This document shows positions 9,501-17,614 of a DNA stretch of 64,000 nucleotides, in pieces. The position numbers were made by a program, and so were the translations under genes. The notes under the pieces were generated by a model. It searched no databases and had not been told where the DNA came from. It saw only the letters and a program-made list of their open reading frames with translations. Location: contig NZ_CP032229.1 in the NCBI RefSeq assembly GCF_004328625.1, forward strand, positions 2,046,001 through 2,110,000, written 5' to 3'. This DNA comes from Streptomyces seoulensis. GTDB taxonomy: Bacteria > Actinomycetota > Actinomycetes > Streptomycetales > Streptomycetaceae. Numbering within the stretch: the first letter of the stretch is position 1; every line of letters begins with the position of its first letter.

Positions 9501-9802
9501 TCTCCATCGTCTCCCCCGCCGCGGGTACCTACACCGTCCAGGTCGTGGGCTACTCCGTCCCGGCCGGCTCCACCGACTACGACTACCGGGACGTGTTCTT
9601 CTCCGACACCCTCGGCGCGGTCACGGTCGACGGCTCCCCGGTGAAGCTCGCCACGGGCGCCTCCGCCACGGTGACCGGCCAGGTCACGGCCGCCGCCGAG
9701 GCCCCGGCGGGCCGCGAGTTCTTCGGCCGCGTCCAGCTCGTGAACGCGCGCGGCACGGTCGCGGGTACCGCGAGTGTGCAGATCGGCAAGGTCACGCCGT
9801 AG
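6503..9802 (+). CDS. Secreted subtilisin-like serine protease (S8), large multidomain
   Basis: The 1099-residue extracellular protease has a basic N-terminus and hydrophobic signal peptide ending near ALAADA (about residue 40), a propeptide (I9-like, about 60-150), then the S8 catalytic domain. Catalytic residues are Asp210 (GILDSGVD), His389 (HGTHVAG) and Ser585 (GTSMASPQAAG), with the oxyanion Asn in SAGNSGPG. Between Asp and His lies an insertion of nearly 180 residues, longer than in subtilisin. The C-terminal 450 residues are beta-rich, with two pre-peptidase-like regions (around 800-880 and 950-1040). Start ATG follows AAGGGA. A 14-bp hairpin terminator lies downstream. Confidence 0.92.
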   Translation: MTHSPDRDPIPGPRRLARLTLAAGVVAALCAAGPVPMALAADAPPAQAADPGAKPAPRKLGADDADRLAEAKADGAKSVTMMIATAPGATGQVASQLDAAGTVGRTFDKVGYVRATVPTTKADSVIAAAAKLSSVQAIDLRQEIPLDDPAPGADTAKDAKNARTEATYPAPGSRTPAKNPYNPSFETGAVDFVQRNPKADGRGVTIGILDSGVDLGHPALQKTSTGERKIVDWVTATDPVSDGDGTWRRMTAAVSGPSFSVGTGANAETFKAPEGSYKFNYLYESATAGGDMKGDLNRDGDTTDAWGVLYDPATGTVRVDTDDDLDFTDNPPMKPYKDGYQIGYFGTDDPTTDVVERIPFVVEIRKDVVYNASGAKADYVNIGVIESEHGTHVAGITAANGLFGGKMNGAAPGARIVSSRACTWSGGCTNVALTEGMIDLVTNRGVDIVNMSIGGLPALNDGNNARAALYTRLIDTYGVQLVISAGNSGPGANTIGDPGLADKVISVGAAISKETWAANYGSAVTTPYALMPFSSRGPREDGGFTPTITAPGAAINTTQTWLPGSPVAEAGYTLPAGYSMLQGTSMASPQAAGAGALLLSAAKQKNIDLTPAVLRTALTSTAHHIKGAQAYEEGSGLIDVVDAWTAIRLGASAHEYDVRAPVDTALDGALKTPGFGTGLYDREGGLKSGQRKMYEVTVTRTTGADRAVWHLLSFANDPEHTYRVVGSPLVRLPLNQPVTVKVEAAPRSAGLKSAILRVDDPLTVGVDKQILTTVVVASPVDYARSFSASVQRNSTRSYFLTVPEGAKSLEVAIGGLKSGSQTRFIAIHPYGTPVDNTSTPYCYNNYLDGNGCKPDVRSYADPQAGVWEVEVEARRTSPLLDNPYQLDVSVLGAVFDPETVTVPEAKVGVPATASWKVTNKYAALDGKLTGGPLGSAKAARPAIKEGETATTTVDVPAGAKSLDVAIGKVSDPAADLDLAVYDAAGKLVGQSADGDSEEAVSIVSPAAGTYTVQVVGYSVPAGSTDYDYRDVFFSDTLGAVTVDGSPVKLATGASATVTGQVTAAAEAPAGREFFGRVQLVNARGTVAGTASVQIGKVTP

Positions 9803-9817
9803 CGGTGTGAGTCTCCG

Positions 9818-9859
9818 GCCGAAGGGGCGGGTGTCCTGGTGGGCGCCCGCCCCTTCGGC
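9818..9859 (+). terminator. Terminator of the subtilase gene
   Basis: Perfect 14-bp stem: 9818-9831 pairs with 9846-9859, starting 16 bases after the stop codon. Confidence 0.85.
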
Positions 9860-11150
<1,291 letters not shown>

Positions 11151-11160
11151 GCCCGCTTCG

Positions 11161-11198
11161 AGAAGGGGCGCGCACCGGTTCCGGTGCGCGCCCCTTCT
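11161..11198 (+). terminator. Terminator of asd
   Basis: Near-continuous 18-bp inverted repeat (11161-11178 with 11181-11198), beginning 11 bases after the asd stop. Confidence 0.88.
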
Positions 11199-11288
11199 GG
11201 TGCCGGTGACCGGCGGCATAAGGACATCGCGTTCGCGGATCTCCCGTGGAAGGATGGCGCAACCCACACATAACGAGGAGATGACCGC

Positions 11289-13859
11289 GTGCCTGGCACA
11301 AACCTGACTCGGGAAGAGGCGCAGCAGCGGGCCGACCTGCTCAGCGTCGACTCGTACGAGATCGATCTCGACCTTTCCGGCGCGCAGGAGGGCGGGACCT
11401 TCCGGTCCGTCACCACGGTGCGCTTCGACGTGGCCGAGTCCGGCGCCGAGTCCTTCATCGACCTGGTGGCACCGGCCGTGCGCGAGGTGACGCTCAACGG
11501 GGACGCGCTGGACCCGGCGGAGGTCTTCAAGGAGTCCCGGATCGCGCTGCCCGGTCTGCTGGAGGGCCGCAACATCCTGCGGGTGGTGGCCGACTGCGCG
11601 TACACCAACACCGGTGAGGGTCTGCACCGGTTCGTGGACCCGGTCGACGAACAGGCGTACCTGTACACGCAGTTCGAGGTGCCGGACGCGCGGCGCGTGT
11701 TCGCCAACTTCGAGCAGCCGGACCTCAAGGCGACGTTCCGGTTCACGGTGACCGCGCCCGAGGGCTGGACCGTGATCTCCAACTCCCCGACGCCGGAGCC
11801 CAAGGACAACGTCTGGGCGTTCGCGCCGACCCCGCGCATCTCGACGTACATCACCGCGCTGATCGTGGGCCCGTACCACTCGGTGCACAGCGTGTACGAG
11901 AAGGACGGGCAGTCCGTGCCGCTCGGCATCTACTGCCGGCCCTCGCTCGCCGAACACCTCGACGCCGACGCGATCTTCGAGGTCACCCGGCAGGGCTTCG
12001 ACTGGTTCCAGGAGAAGTTCGACTACGCGTACCCCTTCGAGAAGTACGACCAGCTGTTCGTACCGGAGTTCAACGCGGGCGCGATGGAGAACGCGGGCGC
12101 GGTGACCATCCGCGACCAGTACGTCTTCCGGTCCAAGGTGACCGACGCGGCGTACGAGGTACGGGCGGAGACGATCCTGCACGAGCTGGCGCACATGTGG
12201 TTCGGCGACCTGGTCACCATGGAGTGGTGGAACGACCTGTGGCTGAACGAGTCGTTCGCCACCTTCACCTCCATCGCCTGCCAGGCGTCCGCGCCCGGCT
12301 CGCGCTGGCCGCACGCGTGGACCACGTTCGCCAACTCCATGAAGACGTGGGCGTACCGGCAGGACCAGCTCCCCTCCACGCACCCGATCATGGCCGAGAT
12401 CCGGGATCTCGACGACGTCCTCGTCAACTTCGACGGCATCACGTACGCCAAGGGCGCCTCGGTGCTCAAGCAGCTCGTGGCGTACGTCGGTGAGGACGAG
12501 TTCTTCCGGGGCGTGCAGGCGTACTTCAAGCGCCACGCGTTCGGCAACACGCGCCTCTCCGACCTGCTGGGCGCGCTGGAGGAGACCTCCGGGCGCGATC
12601 TGAAGACCTGGTCGAAGGCGTGGCTGGAGACGGCGGGGATCAACGTCCTGCGTCCCGAGCTGGAGACCGGCGCGGACGGTGTGATCACCTCCTTCGCGGT
12701 CCGCCAGGAGGCCCCCGCGCTCCCCGTGGGCGCCAAGGGCGAGCCGACGCTGCGCCCGCACCGCATCGCGATCGGCTTCTACGACCTGGACGACGCGGGC
12801 AAGCTGGTCCGGGTGAAGCGGGTCGAGCTGGACGTGGACGGCGAGCTGACGGCCGTGCCCGAGCTGACCGGTGTCCGCCGGCCGGCCGTGATCCTGCTCA
12901 ACGACGACGACCTGTCGTACGCGAAGGCCCGCATGGACGAGGAGTCCCTCGCGGTCGTCACCGAGCACCTCGGTGACTTCGCGGAGTCGCTGCCGCGCGC
13001 GCTGAGCTGGGCGTCGGCGTGGGACATGACGCGGGACGGCGAGCTGGCCACCCGTGACTACCTCTCGCTGGTGCTGTCCGGCATCGGCAAGGAGTCCGAC
13101 ATCGGTGTCGTGCAGTCCCTGCACCGGCAGGCCAAGCTGGCCATCGACCTGTACGCCGACCCGGCGGCCCGCGAGACCCTGCTGACCCGCTGGACCGAGG
13201 CGACCCTCGCCCACCTCCGCGCGGCCGAGGCGGGCAGCGACCACCAGCTGGCCTGGGCGCGCGCCTTCGCGGCGACCGCCCGGACGCCGGAGCAGCTCGA
13301 CCTGCTGGAGGCGCTGCTGGACGGCTCCCGGACCGTCGAGGGCCTCGCCGTCGACACCGAGCTGCGCTGGGCGTTCGTGGAGCGCCTCGCCGCGGTGGGC
13401 CGCTACGACGAGGCGGAGATCGCCGCCGAGTACGAGCGCGACCGCACCGCCGCCGGCGAGCGCCACGCGGCCACCGCCCGCGCGGCCCGCCCCACCGCCG
13501 AGGCGAAGGCGGAGGCGTGGGCCTCGGTCGTCGAGTCCGACAAGCTCCCCAACGCCGTCCAGGAAGCGGTGATCATCGGTTTCGTCCAGACCGACCAGCG
13601 CGAACTCCTCGCCCCGTACATCGACCGCTACTTCGACTCCGTCAAGTCCGCCTGGGACTCGCGCTCCCACGAGATGGCCCAGCAGATCGCGGTCGGCCTC
13701 TACCCGTCGGTCCAGGTCTCGGAGGAGACCCTGCGCAAGACGGACGCCTGGCTGACGGCGACTGAGCCCACCCCGGCTCTGCGCCGCCTGATCTCCGAGT
13801 CCCGCGCGGGCGTGGAGCGGGCGCTGAAGGCCCAGCGGGCGGACGCGGCTTCGGCGTGA
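11289..13859 (+). CDS. pepN: Aminopeptidase N (M1 family), second copy
   Basis: The 856-residue zinc aminopeptidase is the same length as the copy at 2024-4594 and co-linear with it. GAMEN lies at 264-268 and HELAH at 298-302, with Glu321 in NESF. The third-ligand region reads NESF rather than KESF. GTG at 11289 lies 8 bases after ACGAGGAG; an ATG at 11281 is out of frame. The protein aligns with the first copy without large gaps, so both are probably functional paralogues. Its own terminator follows. Confidence 0.95.
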   Translation: MPGTNLTREEAQQRADLLSVDSYEIDLDLSGAQEGGTFRSVTTVRFDVAESGAESFIDLVAPAVREVTLNGDALDPAEVFKESRIALPGLLEGRNILRVVADCAYTNTGEGLHRFVDPVDEQAYLYTQFEVPDARRVFANFEQPDLKATFRFTVTAPEGWTVISNSPTPEPKDNVWAFAPTPRISTYITALIVGPYHSVHSVYEKDGQSVPLGIYCRPSLAEHLDADAIFEVTRQGFDWFQEKFDYAYPFEKYDQLFVPEFNAGAMENAGAVTIRDQYVFRSKVTDAAYEVRAETILHELAHMWFGDLVTMEWWNDLWLNESFATFTSIACQASAPGSRWPHAWTTFANSMKTWAYRQDQLPSTHPIMAEIRDLDDVLVNFDGITYAKGASVLKQLVAYVGEDEFFRGVQAYFKRHAFGNTRLSDLLGALEETSGRDLKTWSKAWLETAGINVLRPELETGADGVITSFAVRQEAPALPVGAKGEPTLRPHRIAIGFYDLDDAGKLVRVKRVELDVDGELTAVPELTGVRRPAVILLNDDDLSYAKARMDEESLAVVTEHLGDFAESLPRALSWASAWDMTRDGELATRDYLSLVLSGIGKESDIGVVQSLHRQAKLAIDLYADPAARETLLTRWTEATLAHLRAAEAGSDHQLAWARAFAATARTPEQLDLLEALLDGSRTVEGLAVDTELRWAFVERLAAVGRYDEAEIAAEYERDRTAAGERHAATARAARPTAEAKAEAWASVVESDKLPNAVQEAVIIGFVQTDQRELLAPYIDRYFDSVKSAWDSRSHEMAQQIAVGLYPSVQVSEETLRKTDAWLTATEPTPALRRLISESRAGVERALKAQRADAASA

Positions 13860-13876
13860 CCGAGTAGCAGCACGAA

Positions 13877-13907
13877 AGGGGCGCCCGGCACTGTGCCGGG
13901 CGCCCCT
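13877..13907. terminator. Terminator between pepN and the ATPase gene
   Basis: Perfect 14-bp stem 13877-13890 / 13894-13907 between convergent genes; likely serves both strands. Confidence 0.85.
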
Positions 13908-13915
13908 CCTTGTCG

Positions 13916-14329
13916 TTACGACCGGCGCTCCCCCGCATCGCACACCGGGGCGGCCTTGAACACAGTCCAGACCGTTTTACCGGGGTTGTGGGCGGTCACC
14001 CCGAAGTCGTCGGCCAGCGTGCGCACAAGCCGCAGTCCCCTGCCGCCGGTCTCCTCTGCCCCGCCCTCCTTGACCACCGGCACTCCCCCGCCGCTGTCAC
14101 GTACCTCGATGCGCACCGAAGCATCGTCAACCGTGAGGGCGAGCAGGAACTCGCGCCCCGGCGGCACCCCGTGCAGTACTGCGTTCGTGGCCAACTCCGA
14201 GACGCAGAGGCGGATGTCGTCCTGCCGGTCGCGGTACCCCCACTCCTGAAGGGTCTCGACGGCGAAGATGCGGGCAGCTCCGACGGATCTGCGAGCGCGG
14301 GGGAATCGTCGTTGTCGTAACAGGGGCAT
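13916..14329 (-). CDS. ATP-binding anti-sigma-factor-like protein (RsbW/SpoIIAB family)
   Basis: The 137-residue single-domain GHKL ATPase has an N box in SELATNAVLHG (Asn49), a G1 box in RDSGGG (Asp78) and a G2 box GGRGL. It has no dimerisation or sensor domain, as in the HATPase_c_2 class that Streptomyces carries in dozens of copies. Known members bind sigma factors or anti-sigma antagonists; the partner of this one is unknown. It is transcribed divergently from a UTRA/GntR pair, an arrangement seen repeatedly in Streptomyces. Ribosome site is weak. Confidence 0.8.
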   Translation of the reverse strand: MPLLRQRRFPRARRSVGAARIFAVETLQEWGYRDRQDDIRLCVSELATNAVLHGVPPGREFLLALTVDDASVRIEVRDSGGGVPVVKEGGAEETGGRGLRLVRTLADDFGVTAHNPGKTVWTVFKAAPVCDAGERRS

Positions 14330-14471
14330 GGAGCACCACCTACTTGCGCCGAGGTACGAGATCGACCGAACCGTACCACATTCACGAAAAGCAGACAGGT
14401 ACTCTGAGAGTAGTCGGCCGAGACGGTTCGCCTAACGTGTAGACCGGCAAGCCCCGATACAGGAGGACAGC

Positions 14472-15014
14472 GTGAGTGACAGCAGGTGGGTCAGTTCCTC
14501 GATGCCGTATCTGACGCCGCGGGATCGGGGGCAGTCCGATACGTGGGGCGCGGAGGCGGTGGCTCGCGGCGGGAAAGGTGGCCAGCGGATCGTGCATGCC
14601 GGCGAGGTGCCCGCATCGGACGAGGTCGCCGATCTGCTCGGGGTAGCTGCCGGAGGTGCGGTGGTTGTACGTCGCCGGATCATCGAACTCAATGGTCGCC
14701 CTTGTGAGTTGACCGACACCTACTACCCGGCTGCCATCGCTCGAGGTACCCGCCTCGCCGAACGGGGCAAGATTCCCGGTGGTGCGGTGACCCTTCTCGC
14801 CGAGCTCGGCCACCGTGGCGCCCGCGTGCGCGAAGACGTGACAGCCCGGATGCCCGGCCCGGATGAGCGCGAGGCCCTGCATCTGGAAGCCGACGAACCG
14901 GTCCTACGTTTGAGCAGGCTCACCTTGAACGACGCCGACCAGCCCATCCAGGCGGACCTGATTGTCATGCCCGCCCATCGTCAGCAGCTTCGCTACGAGA
15001 TTCGGATCGGATGA
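14472..15014 (+). CDS. UTRA-domain protein lacking the GntR DNA-binding domain
   Basis: The 180-residue protein matches the ligand-binding UTRA domain of GntR/HutC regulators over about residues 40-178 (EVADLLGVAAG, VVVRRRI, LTDTYYP, PVLRLSR). The N-terminal 35 residues are too short and of the wrong character for the winged helix. GTG at 14472 has a very strong AGGAGGA ribosome site, so it is expressed rather than a decayed remnant. It overlaps the next gene, a full GntR protein, by ATGA. It could be a ligand sensor that forms mixed dimers with it; this is inference. Confidence 0.75.
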   Translation: MSDSRWVSSSMPYLTPRDRGQSDTWGAEAVARGGKGGQRIVHAGEVPASDEVADLLGVAAGGAVVVRRRIIELNGRPCELTDTYYPAAIARGTRLAERGKIPGGAVTLLAELGHRGARVREDVTARMPGPDEREALHLEADEPVLRLSRLTLNDADQPIQADLIVMPAHRQQLRYEIRIG

Positions 15015-15787
15015 CCGTGCCCATCAACGACTCCGGCGCTCTCGATCGACGCTCCCTGCACGAGCGGATCGCCGCCGACCTGCGCGACGAGATCATGAGC
15101 GGCGACCTTGCAGCGGGCGCCAGCCTGCCGTCCACCGTCCAGCTCAAGGAGCGCTTCGCCGCCTCCAACGCCACCATCCAGAAGGCGTTGCAGATACTGA
15201 AGGACGAACAGCTCGTCATCGGCCGGGCCGGAGCAGCCGTCACCGTCCGCGAGCACCGGCAGCGCACCATGCGCCCCGCTTCGTACATGGCCCCGGCAGC
15301 GCCGGGAAGGCCGTACCGCTGGCTCACCGAGACGGCGAAGCGGGGAACGCGGGCCCACAGCACGCTGCTGGACGTCCGAGAGGCACCCGCGCCTGCCGAC
15401 GTGGCCGCCGCCCTGCGGATCACCGGCGACGAAACGGTGCTTCTGCGTCAACAGCTCCTCACCCTCGACGACGAGCCCGTGGAACTGGTCAAGTCGTACT
15501 ACCCGATGGCCATCGCAGGAGGTACCGCCATCACGGAGAAGCGGAAGATCAGAGGCGGCACCCCGGCACTCCTGGCCGAACTCGGCTTCCCACCCCACAC
15601 CAGCGTGGACCGGGTCTCCGCGAGGGTTCCGACGCAGGAGCAGTACCAAGCGCTGAGGCTGCCCAGCGATCTGCCTGTGCTCCGCACCCTGCGTGTGGTG
15701 TTCAGCGACGACCGCCCCGTCGAAGCGACCGTCATGGTCAAGGCAGGCCATCTCTACGAGCTTCAGTACGAGTTCTCCGCAGAGTGA
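15011..15787 (+). CDS. GntR-family transcriptional regulator (HutC/UTRA type)
   Basis: The 258-residue protein has an N-terminal winged helix (about residues 12-80, with LHERIAADLRDEIMSGDLAAG and LKERFAASNATIQKAL) and a C-terminal UTRA effector domain (about 100-255). Translation is coupled to the upstream UTRA-only gene by an ATGA overlap. No metabolic gene lies in the same operon, so the effector cannot be guessed. The divergent ATPase gene at 13916-14329 is a possible target through the 142-base intergenic region. Confidence 0.85.
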   Translation: MTVPINDSGALDRRSLHERIAADLRDEIMSGDLAAGASLPSTVQLKERFAASNATIQKALQILKDEQLVIGRAGAAVTVREHRQRTMRPASYMAPAAPGRPYRWLTETAKRGTRAHSTLLDVREAPAPADVAAALRITGDETVLLRQQLLTLDDEPVELVKSYYPMAIAGGTAITEKRKIRGGTPALLAELGFPPHTSVDRVSARVPTQEQYQALRLPSDLPVLRTLRVVFSDDRPVEATVMVKAGHLYELQYEFSAE

Positions 15788-15792
15788 GTGGG

Positions 15793-17202
15793 TCAGTCCG
15801 GCGCGCCCATGTGCTCAAGTAGCGCCTTCTCCAAGGCTGTTGGCGTGGGGGACTTCGCCGACCAGGCGACGTAGCCGTCCGGGCGGATCAGGACGGTCGC
15901 TGGGCCGGGCCATGCGGAGGTGGTGAGGTGGGGCCGGCTGGGGTCCTCGTAAGGGGTCTGCGTCAGCAGGACGAAGTTGCCCGGCCGCAGAGCCTCGTAG
16001 AGGCGGGTGCCGGACGGTAGCGGGATGTCCGGGGCTCGCTTGCCGGTGAGGCCGTGGCCGTATGAGTAGCCCAGGCCCGTTACCTGGTGGAGGGCTCTGC
16101 GGCGTAGGGCGGGGAAGTGGGTGACCGACTTCGCCAGGAGCGTCCGGAGTCCCCGCGTCCAGGGGCGGTGCGCCATGGCCAGGCGGATCAGGGCGCCGCT
16201 GCTGCGGAGGACGGTGCGGCCCACCGGGTGGCGTTCGGTGTCGTACGTGTCCAGGAGGGACGCGTCCACGCGGCCGGAGAGCACCGCGGCCAGTTTCCAG
16301 CTCAGGTTCGCCGCGTCCTGGAGCCCCGTGTTCATGCCCTGCCCGCCCGCCGGGGAGTGGACGTGGGCGGCGTCGCCGGCGAGGAAGACGCGGCCCACGC
16401 GGTACGCAGGGGCCTGGCGTTCGTCGGCGTGGAAGCGGGACAGCCAGCGCGGGTCACGCATGCCGTGGTCCCGGCCGAGGGCGGTGCGGACGATGTCCCG
16501 GATCTCGGCGAGGTCCAGCGGGGCGTCGTCGGGGACGTCGTGCGAGCGGTGCCAGCCGACGACCCGGTGGTAGCCGTCGCCGAAGGGGATCAACAACGCG
16601 AAGGCGTCGCCCGTCGTGCCCGCGGTGAGCAGGTCCGGCGGGTCCTCGGAGAGGCGTACGTCGGCCAGGACCACCGAGCGGATGACCGACCGGCCGGGGA
16701 AGGGCAGGCCCACCGCCTCGCGTACCGCGCTGCGCATGCCGTCCGCGCCGACCACGTACGCGGCCCGCAGCGGCTCCATGCCCCGCCCGAGGACCGTCAC
16801 GCCGGACGCGTCCTGGGTCAGTGCGGTCACCTCGGCCTCGTGGACGAACGTCGCGCCCGCCTCCCGCGCCCGGCGCTCCAGTACCCGTTCCACCTCGTAC
16901 TGCGGGATCACCAGGACGTGCGGGAAGCGGGTGGGCAGGCCGGAGAGGTCGAGGGTGAGGCCGTCGAAGAGGCCGAGCCGGGTCATGGGACGGCCGAGGG
17001 ATTCGAGTTCGTCCGCGAGGCCCCGCATGTCGAGCTGCTCCAGCGTGCGGGCGTGCAGCGCGAAGGCCCGGGTGAGGTTGCTGATGCCGGGCGGGCGCTT
17101 CTCCAGCACGGTGACGGGGACGCCGGCCTCGGCCAGGTCACCGGCGAGAAGCAGTCCGGTCGGGCCGGAGCCCACGACGACGACGCCGTTGGTGCCTGCC
17201 AT
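15793..17202 (-). CDS. FAD-dependent aromatic monooxygenase (PheA/TfdB type)
   Basis: The 469-residue flavoprotein has an N-terminal FAD motif VVVVGSGPTG, a central DG-type segment (VVGADGMRSAVRE) and the second FAD motif VFLAGDAAHVHSP followed by GQGMNTGLQDA. These are hallmarks of class A hydroxylases acting on aromatic or polyketide rings with NAD(P)H and oxygen. A C-terminal thioredoxin-like region (FVLLTQTP, VLIRPDGYVAW) is present, as in phenol hydroxylase relatives. ATG at 17202 has GAGGAG just upstream, preferred over a TTG at 17232. No biosynthetic cluster surrounds it, so it may be detoxifying. Confidence 0.85.
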   Translation of the reverse strand: MAGTNGVVVVGSGPTGLLLAGDLAEAGVPVTVLEKRPPGISNLTRAFALHARTLEQLDMRGLADELESLGRPMTRLGLFDGLTLDLSGLPTRFPHVLVIPQYEVERVLERRAREAGATFVHEAEVTALTQDASGVTVLGRGMEPLRAAYVVGADGMRSAVREAVGLPFPGRSVIRSVVLADVRLSEDPPDLLTAGTTGDAFALLIPFGDGYHRVVGWHRSHDVPDDAPLDLAEIRDIVRTALGRDHGMRDPRWLSRFHADERQAPAYRVGRVFLAGDAAHVHSPAGGQGMNTGLQDAANLSWKLAAVLSGRVDASLLDTYDTERHPVGRTVLRSSGALIRLAMAHRPWTRGLRTLLAKSVTHFPALRRRALHQVTGLGYSYGHGLTGKRAPDIPLPSGTRLYEALRPGNFVLLTQTPYEDPSRPHLTTSAWPGPATVLIRPDGYVAWSAKSPTPTALEKALLEHMGAPD

Positions 17203-17237
17203 CCGCGGCTCCTCGGGGGAACGGGGGAACAAACACG

Positions 17238-17288
17238 CCGGGGGCGCCGTCCGTCCTCACGCGTACGCGGGCGGACAGGCGCCCCCGG
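17238..17288 (-). terminator. Terminator downstream of the small membrane protein gene
   Basis: An 11-bp stem (17238-17248 with 17278-17288) extended by an inner GTCCG/CGGAC pairing. It lies between two minus-strand genes and ends the upstream one. Confidence 0.7.
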
Positions 17289-17306
17289 CCGGGGACCAGG
17301 GGTCCG

Positions 17307-17543
17307 TCAGCTCTTGGAGGACGGCCGCGACTTGTCCAGCACCATCACCAGGCCGGCGATGACGACGAACAGGCCCACCGGGATCAGCACGTAGAGGCCG
17401 ATGGTCTCCCAGGCGGAGAGACCGGGGCCGGGGTCGTCACCGTCGTCGCGGCTGAGCGCGAGCGCGGGGGACGACATGAGCAGCATCATCAGCGTCGTGC
17501 CGGCCGCCAGGGCTCCGGCGCGCAAGGCGTTCTTCTTGTCCAC
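17307..17543 (-). CDS. Small membrane protein, 78 residues, unknown function
   Basis: GTG at 17543 opens a 78-residue frame preceded by GGGGAGC. The protein has an N-terminal hydrophobic segment with a signal-like AxA end (SSPALALS), an acidic linker rich in Asp (SRDDGDDPGPG), and a second helix (IGLYVLIPVGLFVVIAGLVMVL) with a basic tail. The charges place the acidic linker outside. It is too small for family assignment; a cleaved single-pass protein or a two-helix hairpin are both possible. Its own terminator follows. Confidence 0.7.
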   Translation of the reverse strand: MDKKNALRAGALAAGTTLMMLLMSSPALALSRDDGDDPGPGLSAWETIGLYVLIPVGLFVVIAGLVMVLDKSRPSSKS

Positions 17544-17614
17544 GCTCCCCAAGTTAGCGAACCGCCGTACCGGCCGCGCGTCCGGGGTGCCGTACGCACG
17601 GCCGGTACGGCCCC

